NCBI RefSeq assembly: GCF_030272615.1
Contig: NC_081405.1
Coordinates: forward strand, 569,099,095-569,163,094
Length of the DNA: 64,000 nucleotides
Origin: Cryptomeria japonica
Lineage: Eukaryota; Streptophyta; Pinopsida; Cupressales; Cupressaceae
Direction: 5' to 3'
Within the stretch, counting starts at the first letter, position 1. Each line of letters opens with the position of its first letter. Positions 21,022 to 31,535 of this stretch are shown piece after piece. Position numbers and translations under genes: made by a program. The notes beneath the pieces are model-generated. The model was not told where the DNA came from and did no database searches. It was given only the letters and a program-made list of their open reading frames with translations.

Positions 21022-22415
21022 CTAATTTTTGAGATACTCAAAAGTTTCCTTAGGCAAAGGTTTTGTGAAAATATCTGCAAGTTGTTCTTTAGTATTCACA
21101 TAAACTAGTTTTATCTCTTTTTCTTCAACTTTTTCCCTTAGAAAATTCAGTTTGATAGAAACATGTTTTGTTTTAGAATGTAATATTGGATTTTTAGATA
21201 TATCAATTGCTGCAGTGTTATCACTGTATATAGTAATAGGTTCCTTACATTTTACCTTTATGTCTTTCAACATTTTCTTAAGCCAAAGTACTTGTGTACA
21301 ATTTGTTGCTGCTGCAACATATTCTAATTCTGCTGTTGATAAAGATGTACAACTCTGTTTCTCACTCAACCAAGAAACTAATCTTTTTCCAAGAAAGAAT
21401 GCTCCTCCAGTGGTGCTTTTTCTAACATCCACATCTCCTGCCCAATTTGCATTTGTATATGCACATAGATCAAAATTTTCATCTTTAGGAGACCATAATC
21501 CAAGATTTGTTGTGCCTTGTAAGTATTGGAAAATCCTTTTCACTGCTGATTCATGATTTTCGCTAGGATTACTCTGAAATCTAGAAACTATACATATTGC
21601 ATTCATAATATCAGGTCTGGTTTGTGTCAAATACAGTAAACCTCCTATCATAGATTTGTATCTAGTTGGATTAATAGGTGTAGATTCATCCCTTTGAGAT
21701 AATTTGTCATTTGTAGTCATAGGTGTGCTTACCGGTTTAGAGTTCTCCATCCCAAATTTCTTTAGTACTTCTTTCAAGTACTTAGAATGACTCAAAAATA
21801 TACCTTTATCAGTCTGTAAGATCTGCAATCCTAAAAAGAATTTTATTTCTCCAATCATAGACATTTCAGATTCTTGCTGCATTTCAAGAGAAAATTCTTT
21901 GCATAATCCATCTTCTCCTCCAAAGATTATATCACCAACAAATACTTCAATGATCAAGATGTCATCATTAGTTACTTTGTAATATAAATTGCTATCTGCA
22001 TTTCCTTTAGTAAAACCAATCTTTAAACGATACTTATCCAATCTTGCATACCAAGTTCTTGGGGCTAGTTTTAATCCATACAGAGCTTTTCTTAATCTGT
22101 AAACCATATCATTGTCATCTGTCAAAGAAAATCCATCAGGTTGTTCAATATAGACTTCCTCTTCAAGATCTCCATTCAAAAATGCACATTTAATATCCAT
22201 TTGATAAACTTTGTAATCCTTGTGAGCTGCAAAAGCCAAGAATAATCTAACTACCCCAATTCTGGCTACCAGTGCAAAGGTTTCATTGTAATCAACTCCT
22301 TCTTTCTGAGAGTATCCCTTACACACTAGTCTTTCTTTATTTCTGACAACCTTACCATCTTCATTAAGTTTGTTTCTAAATACCCATTTGGTTCTAATTA
22401 CATTTTTATTTTTTA
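21022..22415 (-). pseudogene. B1 reverse transcriptase and RNase H
   Basis: Long open frame 22326-21022 containing CKGYSQKEGVDYNETF, VYQMDIKCAFLN and QPDGFSLTDDNDM. The active-site loop reads FVGDIIFGGED where FVDD is expected, so a catalytic aspartate is lost. It is followed by LYLTQTRPDIMNA and RNase H (AYTNANWAGD, DNTAAIDISKNPILHSKTKH, ADIFTKPLPK). The frame ends at 21022 (stop after FEYLKN). It is set off from the upstream part by a frameshift in a T run at about 22412-22418, where B2 has one base fewer. Confidence 0.93.
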
Positions 22416-23960
22416 GGCCGAGGAACTAATGTCCAAGTATTACTTTTCTCAATTTGTCCTAATTCTTCTTCCATAGCTTTAATCCAAAATTTATCTTCAC
22501 ATGCCTCATTGATAGATAATGGTTCAATTTGAGAAATAAGACATACCTCTTCATTTTCCAATCTTCCTCTTGTCATAACTCCTTTAAATTTTCTTCCAAT
22601 TATCTGATCTTCAGAATGATTCAGTCTTACATACTGGGGTGTCTTAGTCTGTTGTTGTTCTTGAATTACTGTGGAATCCTCTAATGATATTGGAGTAACT
22701 GGATCATCATTTTGTACTGGTGGATTCATCATAAGTTCATTTGTCATAATTTCTGTTTCCAGTTCAAAGTCTATATATCTTGAAGTTCCTCTGAATTGTT
22801 CATCAATCTTTACATTTGTACTCTCAACAATTTTCTATAATCTTTTATTAAAACATCTATATGCCTTGCTCTTAGATGAATAACCAAGAAATATTCCTTC
22901 ATCACTTCTAGGATCAAATTTGCCAATATACTCATCTCTTCTAATATACCATTTACTTCCAAAAATTCTGAAATACTTAAGAGTAGGAATATTACCAAAC
23001 CATAGTTCATGAGGGGTCTTACCAGTTTCACCTTTGATGTGAACTTTGTTGAATGTATAGATAGTAGTGCTTACTGCCTCTTTCCAGTACACATGTGGTA
23101 GATTTTCTTCTGATAACATACTTCTTGCTGCATCCAAGATAGTTCTATTTTTCCTTTCAACAAATCCATTCTGCTGTGTTGTCCGAGGTGCTGATAACTG
23201 TCTTTTGATTCCATTCACTTCACAAAATGTATTAAAATCTGTAGATGTGAATTCTCCTCTTTGATCCGGTCTTAAACATTTGATTTTCTTACCAGTTTCA
23301 TTTTCAACCATTGCTTTGAACAGTTTGAACTTCCCAAGTGCTTCTAATTTTTCTCTGAGAAAAGTAACCCAACACATTCTAGAGTAATCATTAATAATTA
23401 GCATGAAATATCTATCACCTTGTAAGCTTTCAGTTCTAGTTGGACCACATAAATCAATGTGAATTAAATCAAGAGCATTATTAGATTTTTCTGGAATACT
23501 TTTAAAACTAGCTCTAACTTGTTTTCCAAATTGACATTCCTTGCAAATTGTATTATGAGGTTTCACAATTATAGGTAGATCTCTAACTGCCTTAGAAGTA
23601 CTAATTTTTACCATGCAATCAAAATTTATATGACATAGTCTTTTATGCCATAACCAACTTTCATCTATATGTGCAATTAAGCATGCCTCTTCATTGTTAT
23701 TCAAATGAAAGATATTACCTCTAGTCTGATTACTGGTTCCAATTTCCAAACCAGTTCTATTCATGATTTTGCATTTTCCATTTTTAAATTGTAACTGAAA
23801 ACCTTTCTCAACTAATTGACCAACACTTAAAAGATTATGCTTTAATCCTTCAACATAGTAGACATTGTCAGTGTTATGTTTACCATTAAGAGATATTGAA
23901 CCCTTACCTTTGATTGAACAGGATTTGTTATCTCCAAATCTTACAAAACCTCCATTGTAT
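22406..23960 (-). pseudogene. B1 integrase and RT linker
   Basis: Frame 23764-22835 encodes the integrase region: WHKRLCHINFDCMVKI and CKECQFGK zinc residues, LIHIDLCGPTRTE (first Asp), PDQRGEFTSTDF (second Asp kept, SDNGGEF altered), TQQNGFVERKNRT (catalytic Glu) and the C-terminal DEGIFLGYSSKSKAYR. The segment 22747-22406 follows in the same frame, carries the linker SINEACEDKFWIKAMEEEL and runs into the RT frameshift. A second frameshift lies near 23960, between protease and integrase. Confidence 0.92.
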
Positions 23961-25143
23961 TCTGAAAGTTCAAGAATTTACCTTTGTCTCTAGTCATATG
24001 ATGTGAGCATCCTGAGTCCATAATCCATTCATCCTTTGATTCAACTTTAGCTGCTAGGGCTTGTTCTACCGGCTGAGTAGTAGGTGCTGGTTGATCTTCT
24101 GTTACAGCAACAAAAACCCATCCATTGCCTGTTGGATCCTCATCAGACTCATCAGTCACACCTTCATCAGCAATGTAACAAGATTTATCTTTGTTTTTCT
24201 TAAATCTGTATCTCTGATATTCAGGATTAGGTTTGTATGTTCTTCTAGCTTCTTCTCTTAGTCTAGCATGTCTATCACGGCATATTGAAGCCATATGACC
24301 AATCTTATTACAATTAAAACATTTAAAATGTGCTTTACCTTCATACTTGCTTCCAACTAGACCTTTTGGCATTTTTCTTGCAAATAGTGCTTCAAGTTCT
24401 TCAAGCTCTTCATTCTCCTTCCTGGTTTCTTCAAGTTCTCTTGCATAAAAGGCTCTCTAGTCTGATTTGTCAAAAGATGGAGCAGATGATGTTGATGCTT
24501 TGAAGGCCAAATCAGTCTTTATAGTAGCAACAGGACCAAATTCCTCAATTTCAAAAGCTGAAAGTTTTCCAATCAACGTATCCCTAGTTACTGATGTATT
24601 AGACATTGTTCTTAACTCATTTATAGCAGTAACCTTCATTTTATATGTCAGTGGGAAACCTCTTAAGATTTTTGAAACAATCTCATCCTCACTCAAGGTT
24701 CCTCCACAACATTTGATACCCAGAACAATTTCATTTACTTTTTCCATAAAAGTAGAAATCCTTTCATCTTCTTCCATTTTCAGATGTTCATACCTGACTC
24801 AGAAGCTTTCAAGTTTTTCAATTTTGACTCTGGAATCTCCTTCATTCAGTGTTTCCAAATGATCCCAAATAGCTTTAGTGGTAGACCTATCTGATAATCC
24901 CATGATTTGTTGATCTAATAATGTGTTCAGGAGTGCTTCTCTTGCTTTGCAATCATTTTCTTCATCTTTGGCTAAAGTAGTTGGAGTAGTCTGACCAGCT
25001 ACAACAATAGTATAGCCATTCTTAGTAACTTCCCAGATGTCTTTACTGATGCAATTTAGATGTGTCTCCATTTTGATCTTCCATATCCCATAGTTGGTTC
25101 CATCAAGTTTAGGACTATCCTTCCTGAAATAATTAGTAGACAT
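23961..25143 (-). pseudogene. B1 gag and protease
   Basis: ATG at 25143 (MSTNYFRKDSPKLDGTNYGI) begins a UBN2-type Copia gag with WKIKMETHL, LLDQQIMGLSDR and AIWDHLETLNEGD. An in-frame stop near 24796 and another near 24454 break it. One intact CCHC knuckle follows (CFNCNKIGHMASIC), then the protease site WIMDSGCSHHMT with a normal DSG. The start is the first ATG after the primer-binding site and leader. Confidence 0.93.
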
Positions 25144-25186
25144 TGGATCTCCTCAAGTTGTTAAACTTCTGCAAAAAGAGGACTAG

Positions 25187-25198
25187 GCTCTGATACCA
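25187..25198 (-). promoter_or_regulatory. Primer-binding site of B1
   Basis: Minus strand TGGTATCAGAGC, exact initiator-Met type, two bases after the 5' LTR end. The following leader (AGTCCTCTTTTTGCAGAAG, then AACAACTTGAGGAGATCC) is alignable with the N-family leaders. Confidence 0.95.
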
Positions 25199-25200
25199 AT

Positions 25201-26259
25201 TTTTAGGTCCCTGAGACAACTGAGAGGGGGGGGGGTGAATCAATTGTCTAATAATTCAAATCAAAAAACTTATTAACCAGCTCAATACTTAATACCGGTA
25301 AACCAGTTTAGTATGCCAGTAGACAATGTTAACAGTAAATTGCTATACCGGTAAGAATTAATGCATGAAACATAAACACAAAGTCATCCACAACACATGA
25401 CACCATTATTTGTACGTGGAAACCCTGTAAGGGGAAAAACCACGGTGGGAAACCTTACCCACAATCAGATGATATTACTGCAGATAAAAAGTGTACAAAA
25501 AGGGGTCTGCACATGCAGAAAGGCCAATAGCCTAGAGCTCACTGCTCAATCACAAATGGGAGTCACACTAACTACAATTGGATGGTTAAATCCGATAAGA
25601 ATGTACTGCACAAAATCGCATCTTCATATGTTGAATTCAATACTGGTGTAATGCTGATATGCTTCTACAAAAACCTAACTTCTCCTTCAAATGATGTCTT
25701 CATGTATGCCTCTACTTTATCTCGCATATACCTTCACTCAAATCTTTTTCGCATTCCACACTTGATCTTACAAATAAGATCTTACATTTATACCATACCC
25801 TAAGACCAATTTTAGTAGGTCGGCTCTACAAGATATTACAATAAAAACATTTTACAAATAATATAATATCCGATGCAATAATCGATTAATCATGTCGGCT
25901 TAATGCATTTACAACAATAAAAAATCATCTCCATAGCATTCCATGCTGATCTAGAAAAGATAAACCTGCCAGTGTAACCCTAGATAACCTAGACCTATTT
26001 GCCGATAAAAGCAAATATGCAAATATGAATATACCAATGATTATTGCTTCAAAATAAAGTGTCCACATGATGTCTTCAACATTACCAAGTGTCTTTCATG
26101 TCAATCCAGGTACCAGTAAACATTATATCCTGCCGGTTAATCATATACCAGTAACTGTTGCATAGATTACTGCTGGCCAGTGAGTGTTGCTGGATCTCCA
26201 AAGTAGGTGTATTTAGTAGGTGTTGACATCAATGACAAAACCATACCAAAATACCAATA
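25201..26259 (-). repeat. 5' LTR of B1
   Basis: About 1,059 bp. The expected TGTT end reads TTTT at 25201 (one change) and the outer end reads CCAATA instead of CCAACA. The hairpin (25215-25248) has one base change from the 3' LTR copy that still allows a G-U pair in the sense RNA. Confidence 0.92.
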
Positions 26260-26264
26260 GATGT

Positions 26265-26586
26265 TTAACAAATGGCTAGACCTAATAATTCAACAAGGAT
26301 CAAAATATATTATTAATCTGGTTAAGGTTTATAAGGATGTAGATATCATGAGTAAAGAGCTCAAGCTAGAGACGAACGCCTAGTAAAAGGAAAGGACTAA
26401 GTGGGTAGCGGTTCTCACACAAATGAATGATGTCCAAAAGTATGGAGTGATGAAGTTCCTAGTTGAGAAATGGGTGGAGAACCTAGATGATAATGTGCTA
26501 TATGTGTCAAAGAAAAATGTGGAATGGCACAATTCAATCATTAGACAGGGCCATGAAGAGTCCACCAAGCTACTCAGTGGACTGAC
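26265..26586 (+). pseudogene. Locus Q reading frame, part 2
   Basis: Resumes in the same frame as part 1 after the B1 duplication (KVVMEM before, FNKWLDLIIQQGSKYI after). It runs through two adjacent stops near 26382 to MNDVQKYGVMKFLVEKWVEN and EESTKLLSGLT, and is then cut by N1. The seamless fit across the insertion is strong evidence that the parts are one ancestral frame. Confidence 0.75.
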
Positions 26587-27346
26587 TGTTGGCAAATGCA
26601 CACTCCAATGAGAAATTGTAGGTGATTGAAGGTATTGTCATTGATGGCAACCTTACAATCATGTCATACTGACAGATAGACTCTACACCAACACACAGAA
26701 CACCAACATCGAAAAAGAAGAATATCGACACCCTGGCCGACATCAATTTTGTATTAATATATTTTGTAATTAATTGTAAAATCTTTTGTAAAGCCGACAT
26801 GGTGGATTGTAACATGACTCATATATATATGAGATCATTGTAGATCATTAATAGTTGTAAGTAGAGGTATGATGTGAAATATGATGTAAAGGTAGCAGAC
26901 CTAATATGTGAATTATTGGATAAGGGTTTATGTATGTAGCAGAGCTTAAACCGGTATTGAATCTGGCATAGCAGATGCTAATCTGAAGTAGTACAAGACA
27001 TTGGATTAGTTTAATCCATTTTTCTAAGTTAGTGTGACTTCCTTTGTAATTGAGTAGTGAGCTCAAGACACTTGGCCTTCCTACATGTGCATGCCCCTAT
27101 TGTAAGAGTAATATTCCCTTATTGGCTAGTAAGCGAATATTGTGGGTCGCAAATCCCACTGAGGTTTTTCCCACACCAGGTTTCCTCATTAAAATATTGT
27201 GTTATGGTATGCTTATTTGCTGCATTATTTTTTCTTTATCGGTACATAGTCTTAATATGTTTTTCATGTTATAAGTTAAGGAAATTCCACTTACTGGTCA
27301 GATACTGATTCACCCCCCCCTCTTAGTATCTTTGGGAATCCTAACA
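26587..27346 (+). repeat. 5' LTR of N1
   Basis: 760 bp, TGTTGGCAAATGC to GAATCCTAACA. TATA region is a perfect palindrome, CTCATATATATATGAG (26818-26833). C-rich hairpin at 27300-27331. Confidence 0.93.
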
Positions 27347-27348
27347 AT

Positions 27349-27360
27349 TGGTATCAGAAT
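27349..27360 (+). promoter_or_regulatory. Primer-binding site of N1
   Basis: TGGTATCAGAAT, the initiator-Met type with its last two bases changed, two bases after the LTR. A leader matching B1 follows to the ORF1 ATG at 27418. Confidence 0.88.
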
Positions 27361-27417
27361 CTGGTCCTCTATTTTCAAAAGCCTAATAGCTTGAGGAAGA
27401 TCTTGACACCGGTAGAG

Positions 27418-28480
27418 ATGGAAAACTTGAGAAAGCAATTGGAAACAACTCTTTCAGATGCAGTAAAGGTGAAAAATATCAAACTTGAAGATGATGTGAA
27501 GGCTGCTCAGGATATCATTCAAGCACTTCAAGAGAATTTTACTATTGCAAGGAACAAGAGGAGAGAATTTTGTGAAAAGATGCAGAATGATGAAGATGAA
27601 AAGGAAACTCTAAATGATTTGGCAAACAAGCTAAGACAAGAAATCAGTACAACAAAGAATGAGATGCAAGACATGACTATGAGGTTTTGTAAAGAAATTG
27701 AAGACAAAAAGAAGAATGAACAACACTTGGTTAGAAGACTAAATGATGCTGGAAATGAAAACAAAAGACTCAGTTATGAAAATGATATGTTGAAGACAAA
27801 TCTGATGCATACACAAAATGATAGAACTAAACTCATGAGACAGAAAGGAGTCTTGGAGAATGAAATGATTGCTGCAAATCAACACAAGGATAAATTCAGG
27901 AAAAGTTCATAAGAACTTGGTGACTTGCTGAAGAATCAGAAACCTAATGGTGATACAAATGGACTTGGCTTTGAAATTGGTGAAAGCTCCAGTACTGCAA
28001 ACAATCATGATCATAGAAAACTAGTAAGACAACCTAATGCTTACAAATTTAATGGGAAATGCTTTAACTATAACAAGTATGGTCATAGAGAAAATTGGTG
28101 TAGATCTAGAAATTATCAGAACACTAATACACCCACCGGTCAATGTTCTAAATGCAACAAAGTTGGTCATAATTCTGAAAATTACAGAATGAATGTAAGA
28201 TGTTATGTCTATGGAAGATTTGGACACTTATCTAATCAATGCACATACCGGCATAGGATATGGGAAAGCTATTTAGAAGAACAATGTGACTTGTTATGCT
28301 TGTAACAAGATTGGAAATATTGCAAAATTATATAGAAGCAAGTCCCCACCGGCAAATAACAAAGGTCCTAGTTTGAAAGGTAAAGAAAAGGTTGAAGAGG
28401 TAAAGCAAGAATTGTCAAAACAATGGATCAGAAAGTTAGATCAGAATGTTGATGGGAATACTCCTCCAGCAGCAAAATAG
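27418..28480 (+). pseudogene. N1 ORF1: coiled-coil protein with CCHC knuckles
   Basis: ATG at 27418 (MENLRKQLETTLSDAVKVKN). Residues 1-165 are a continuous heptad-rich coiled coil with many Glu, Lys, Asn and Met. A TAA near 27910 is followed in frame by ELGDLLKNQK and the zinc-knuckle region: CFNYNKYGHRENWC, CSKCNKVGHNSENY and CYVYGRFGHLSNQC, several with Cys-to-Tyr changes. A frameshift near 28290 leads to the fourth (CYACNKIGNIAKLY) and a Lys/Glu tail ending at 28480. The order suggests a Gag-like RNA-binding protein, but the Copia capsid domain is not visible. Role is inferred from position after the primer site and from the knuckles. Confidence 0.85.
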
Positions 28481-28822
28481 AGTAACACTCCACCGACAAG
28501 AGACTCTTCATCTAACTGAAGAAAAATCCTTGTGGGTTTAGCAACAAAATGATAAACATGCTATTATTCCCTCGGTTGATGGTAAGAAGTTATAATTACT
28601 TCTATACCGGTAGATGGGTTAAGTTGTGACATAACCGGAGAGCATTAAATGTGGTAGTTGGAGAAAATAAGATTATAAAGTAAGTGTTTTGCCTCCTTTT
28701 TCATTCACTGAGCATTCAAACCTTTGAGAGCACAAAAATCCCAAGCGAAGGCATTCTTAGCGAAGAAGTGAAGCAATTCATCAAAGCATTCATCCTTAAG
28801 GGAGATTGAGGTATTTATAATC
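28481..28822 (+). other. N1 spacer between ORF1 and ORF2
   Basis: About 340 bases, no ORF. Contains CTATTATTCCCTCGGTTGAT and, near its end, AGCATTCAAACCTTTGAGAG, both also found in the N2 spacer. Nothing else recognised. Confidence 0.6.
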
Positions 28823-29243
28823 ATGGTAGCTTCATCCACTCCTAAATTTATTGCAAACCCTACTGTTGTTGAGATTGTTAAGCACCCTAGACCCATATTC
28901 AAACTGGTTCTTGAAATTGCAAAGAAAGATGATAGCATAGGTGCATTTTCTCAAATTCTTAAGGGAGTAGTATATGCTGAAGACCCTAGGATGTATATAC
29001 ATTGTAATATAGAGGAATTAGGTGATGATGAGATCAAAATATGTATAGGACTATGATTTGTGATGAGTCTAGAAACATCAAGCCAGAACATAAGATAGTG
29101 GAAACCCTAGGTTTTACTGAAATCCTTAGTATCCCACATTTTCCCAAGGATATTATAAGGATTGTGTTAAGCAGGGTTCATGGTGAATTCTTCTGGTTGG
29201 ATTCAATCCATAAAATCACAAAGGAAGTCGTCAAGGCTATAAC
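28823..29243 (+). pseudogene. N1 ORF2, part 1 (to the N2 insertion)
   Basis: ATG at 28823 (MVASSTPKFIANPTVVEIVK). Matches N2 ORF2 along its length, with AEDPRMYIHCNIEELGD, ETLGFTEILSIPHFPKD and VHGEFFWLDSIHKITKEVVK. One frameshift near 29035. N2 is inserted inside the codon after KAIT, with duplication ATAAC (29239-29243 and 35842-35846). The frame continues as GLPSTG after 35846. Confidence 0.9.
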
Positions 29244-30009
29244 TATTGGCATATGCCCACTCCAATGAGACATTGTAGGTGATTGAAGGTTTTGTCATTG
29301 ATGGAAACCTTACAATCCTATGGCACTGGCAAGGCATTACACTAGCATCAAAAGATCACACTCTACATCGGCACTCAGACCACCGGCACTGGCACAGAGG
29401 CCGACATGATTTTTGATATATTATATTTTGTTTATTATTGTAACAACTTTGTAAGCCGACTTGGCAAGTTGTAAAATGACTCTTATATATAAGAGAGATC
29501 ATTATAGACATTTTGTAAGAGATAGAATGAAAAAATAATTAGGCAGACCTATTATGCGAAATATAGGTTAAAGGATTTATGTAAGAAGTAGAGCAGAAAC
29601 CGGTACTGAATCTGGTATTATAGATGCTATTGTAAAGCAGTACAAGATATTGGATTTGTATAATCCACATTGTAAGTCAGTGAGACTTCCCATTGAGCAG
29701 TGAGCTCTAGGCAATTGGCCTTCCTGCATGTGCAAGCCCCTCTTGTAAGTAATATTCTCTTATTGGCCAGTAAGTGAATATTGTGGGTGACAAATCCACC
29801 CGAGGTTTTTCCCACACCAGGTTTCCTCATTAAAATATTATGTTATGGTGTGTTTCTTATGTGGTTGCTTTCATTTCTATTTATTGCATTATTTCTTGCA
29901 TACCGGTACACTGTTATAATATGCTCTACATGTTTTAAGTTAATAAATTATAAATATCGGTTAGATACTGATTCACCCCCCCCTCTCAGTATCTGTGGGA
30001 ATCCTAACA
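29244..30009 (+). repeat. 5' LTR of N2
   Basis: 766 bp. TATA region CTCTTATATATAAGAG (29480-29495), a perfect palindrome. Hairpin with AGATACTGA and TCAGTATCT arms at 29963-29994. Confidence 0.93.
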
Positions 30010-30011
30010 AT

Positions 30012-30023
30012 TAGTATCAGAGC
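30012..30023 (+). promoter_or_regulatory. Primer-binding site of N2 (one change)
   Basis: TAGTATCAGAGC, the Met-type site with G to A at position 2, two bases after the LTR. Confidence 0.85.
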
Positions 30024-30080
30024 TTGATCCTCTATTTTCAGAAGCCTAACAGCTTGAGGAAGATCTTGACACTGGTAAAG

Positions 30081-31228
30081 ATGGAAAATTTGATGAAGCA
30101 ACTCTCTCAGACTATGACATAGAAAAATTAAAAAACATCAAACTTGAAGATGATCTAAAGGCAGCTTAGGATATCATTCAGGCACTTCAAAAGAATTTTA
30201 CCATTGCAAGAAACAAGAGAAGAGAATTATGTGAAAAGATGCAAAATGAGAAAGATGAAAAGGAATCACTTAATGATCAGATAAGTAAGCTGAAACAAGA
30301 GAACATGACAACAAAGAATGAGATGAAAGATATGACCATGAGATTCTGTAAAGAAATTGAAGATAGGAAGAAGAATGAAGAAAAATTTACCAAAAGACTA
30401 AGTGATGTAGAAAATGAGAACACAAGACTTAGCTATGAAAATGACCTATTGAAGATAGATCTGATGCATACACAGAATGACTCCAATGAACTGATGAGAC
30501 AGAAAGAGATCTTACAAAGAGAACTAGATATTGCAAATCAACACAAAGAAAAATTCAAGAAAAGCTCAGAAGAACTTGGTGACTTGTTGAAGATTCAGAA
30601 ACCCAATGATGATACTTGTGGAATTGGCTTTGAAGCAGGAGAAAGCTCCGGTACTGCAAACACTCAGGATCACAACAAACCTGTAAGGCAACCTAATACT
30701 TATAAATTCAATGGAAAATGCTTTAACTATAATAAGTATGGGCATAGAGAAAATCAATGTAGATCTAGAAATTATTAGAATATCAACACACCCACCAGTC
30801 AATGTTCAAAATGCAACAAAGTTGGTCACAACTCTGATAATTGCAGAATTAATGTAAGATGTTATGTTTGTGGAAGATTTGGACACTTATCTAATCAATG
30901 TAGAACACAAACTGGCATAGGTTATGGCAAAGCTATTCAGAAAAATAATGTGACTTGCTATGCATGTAATAAGATTGGACATATTGCAAAATTCTGTAGA
31001 AGTAAAGGATCGCCGACAGACAACAAAAGTTATAGCTTGAAAGGAAAAGAAAAAGTTGAAGAGGTTAAGAAAGAATTCTCAAAACAATGGATTAGAAAGT
31101 ATGACCTAAATGTTGGGAATACTCCTCCACTAGTAGAACCAATCAGTGCTTCACCAGCAGGATAGAGTAGTGCTTCACTAGCAGGACAGAGTAGTACTCC
31201 ACTAGCACGAAGTTCTTCATCAAATTGA
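30081..31228 (+). pseudogene. N2 ORF1: coiled-coil protein with four CCHC knuckles
   Basis: ATG at 30081 as in N1. A short deletion near 30110-30125 disturbs the phase at the beginning. From 30239 one frame runs to the TGA at 31226, with TAG stops near 30776 and 31163. Coiled coil to about 30590 (LNDQISKLKQENMTTKNEMK and on). Knuckles: CFNYNKYGHRENQC (second Cys lost), CSKCNKVGHNSDNC, CYVCGRFGHLSNQC and CYACNKIGHIAKFC, the last three intact. The tail has a 24-bp tandem repeat (31155-31210) giving repeated SS-T/S-PLAG units. Inferred to be a nucleocapsid-like, RNA-binding protein. Confidence 0.87.
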
Positions 31229-31535
31229 AGAAAGTTTCTTTGAGGGTTTGGCAATCTAATGACACATGTGCTATTATTCCCTCCGTTGATGGTGAGAAGT
31301 TGGAAATTACTTCATTACCGACAGACAATGTCAAGTGACTACTTAACTGATATGCATTAAATGCGGTAGATGGCAAATAGACTTTATAAATTTGTGATTT
31401 TTGCTCCATTTCACTTCACCGAGATTTCAAACATTCAAAGAGTGTGAAATTTGCAGAGCTAAAGCATTTCGAGCAAAGAGGCAAAGGCATTTCAACAATC
31501 AATCCATCCAAAGGTAGAAAGAGGTATTTATCATC
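31229..31535 (+). other. N2 spacer between ORF1 and ORF2
   Basis: About 305 bases with no frame, alignable with the N1 spacer (CTATTATTCCCTCCGTTGAT near 31270). No splice site or promoter could be supported. Confidence 0.6.

Larger units (their letters stand above)
19563..26259 (-). mobile_element. B1: complete Copia element inserted in locus Q
   Basis: 6.7 kb with LTRs at 19563-20619 and 25201-26259, duplication GATGT at 19558-19562 and 26260-26264, a Met-type primer site at 25187-25198, and a purine tract next to the 3' LTR. The minus-strand polyprotein order gag, protease, integrase, RT, RNase H is complete. Two frameshifts, several stops and a mutated RT active site make it inactive. The LTR copies differ by a few per cent by eye. 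Confidence 0.95.
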
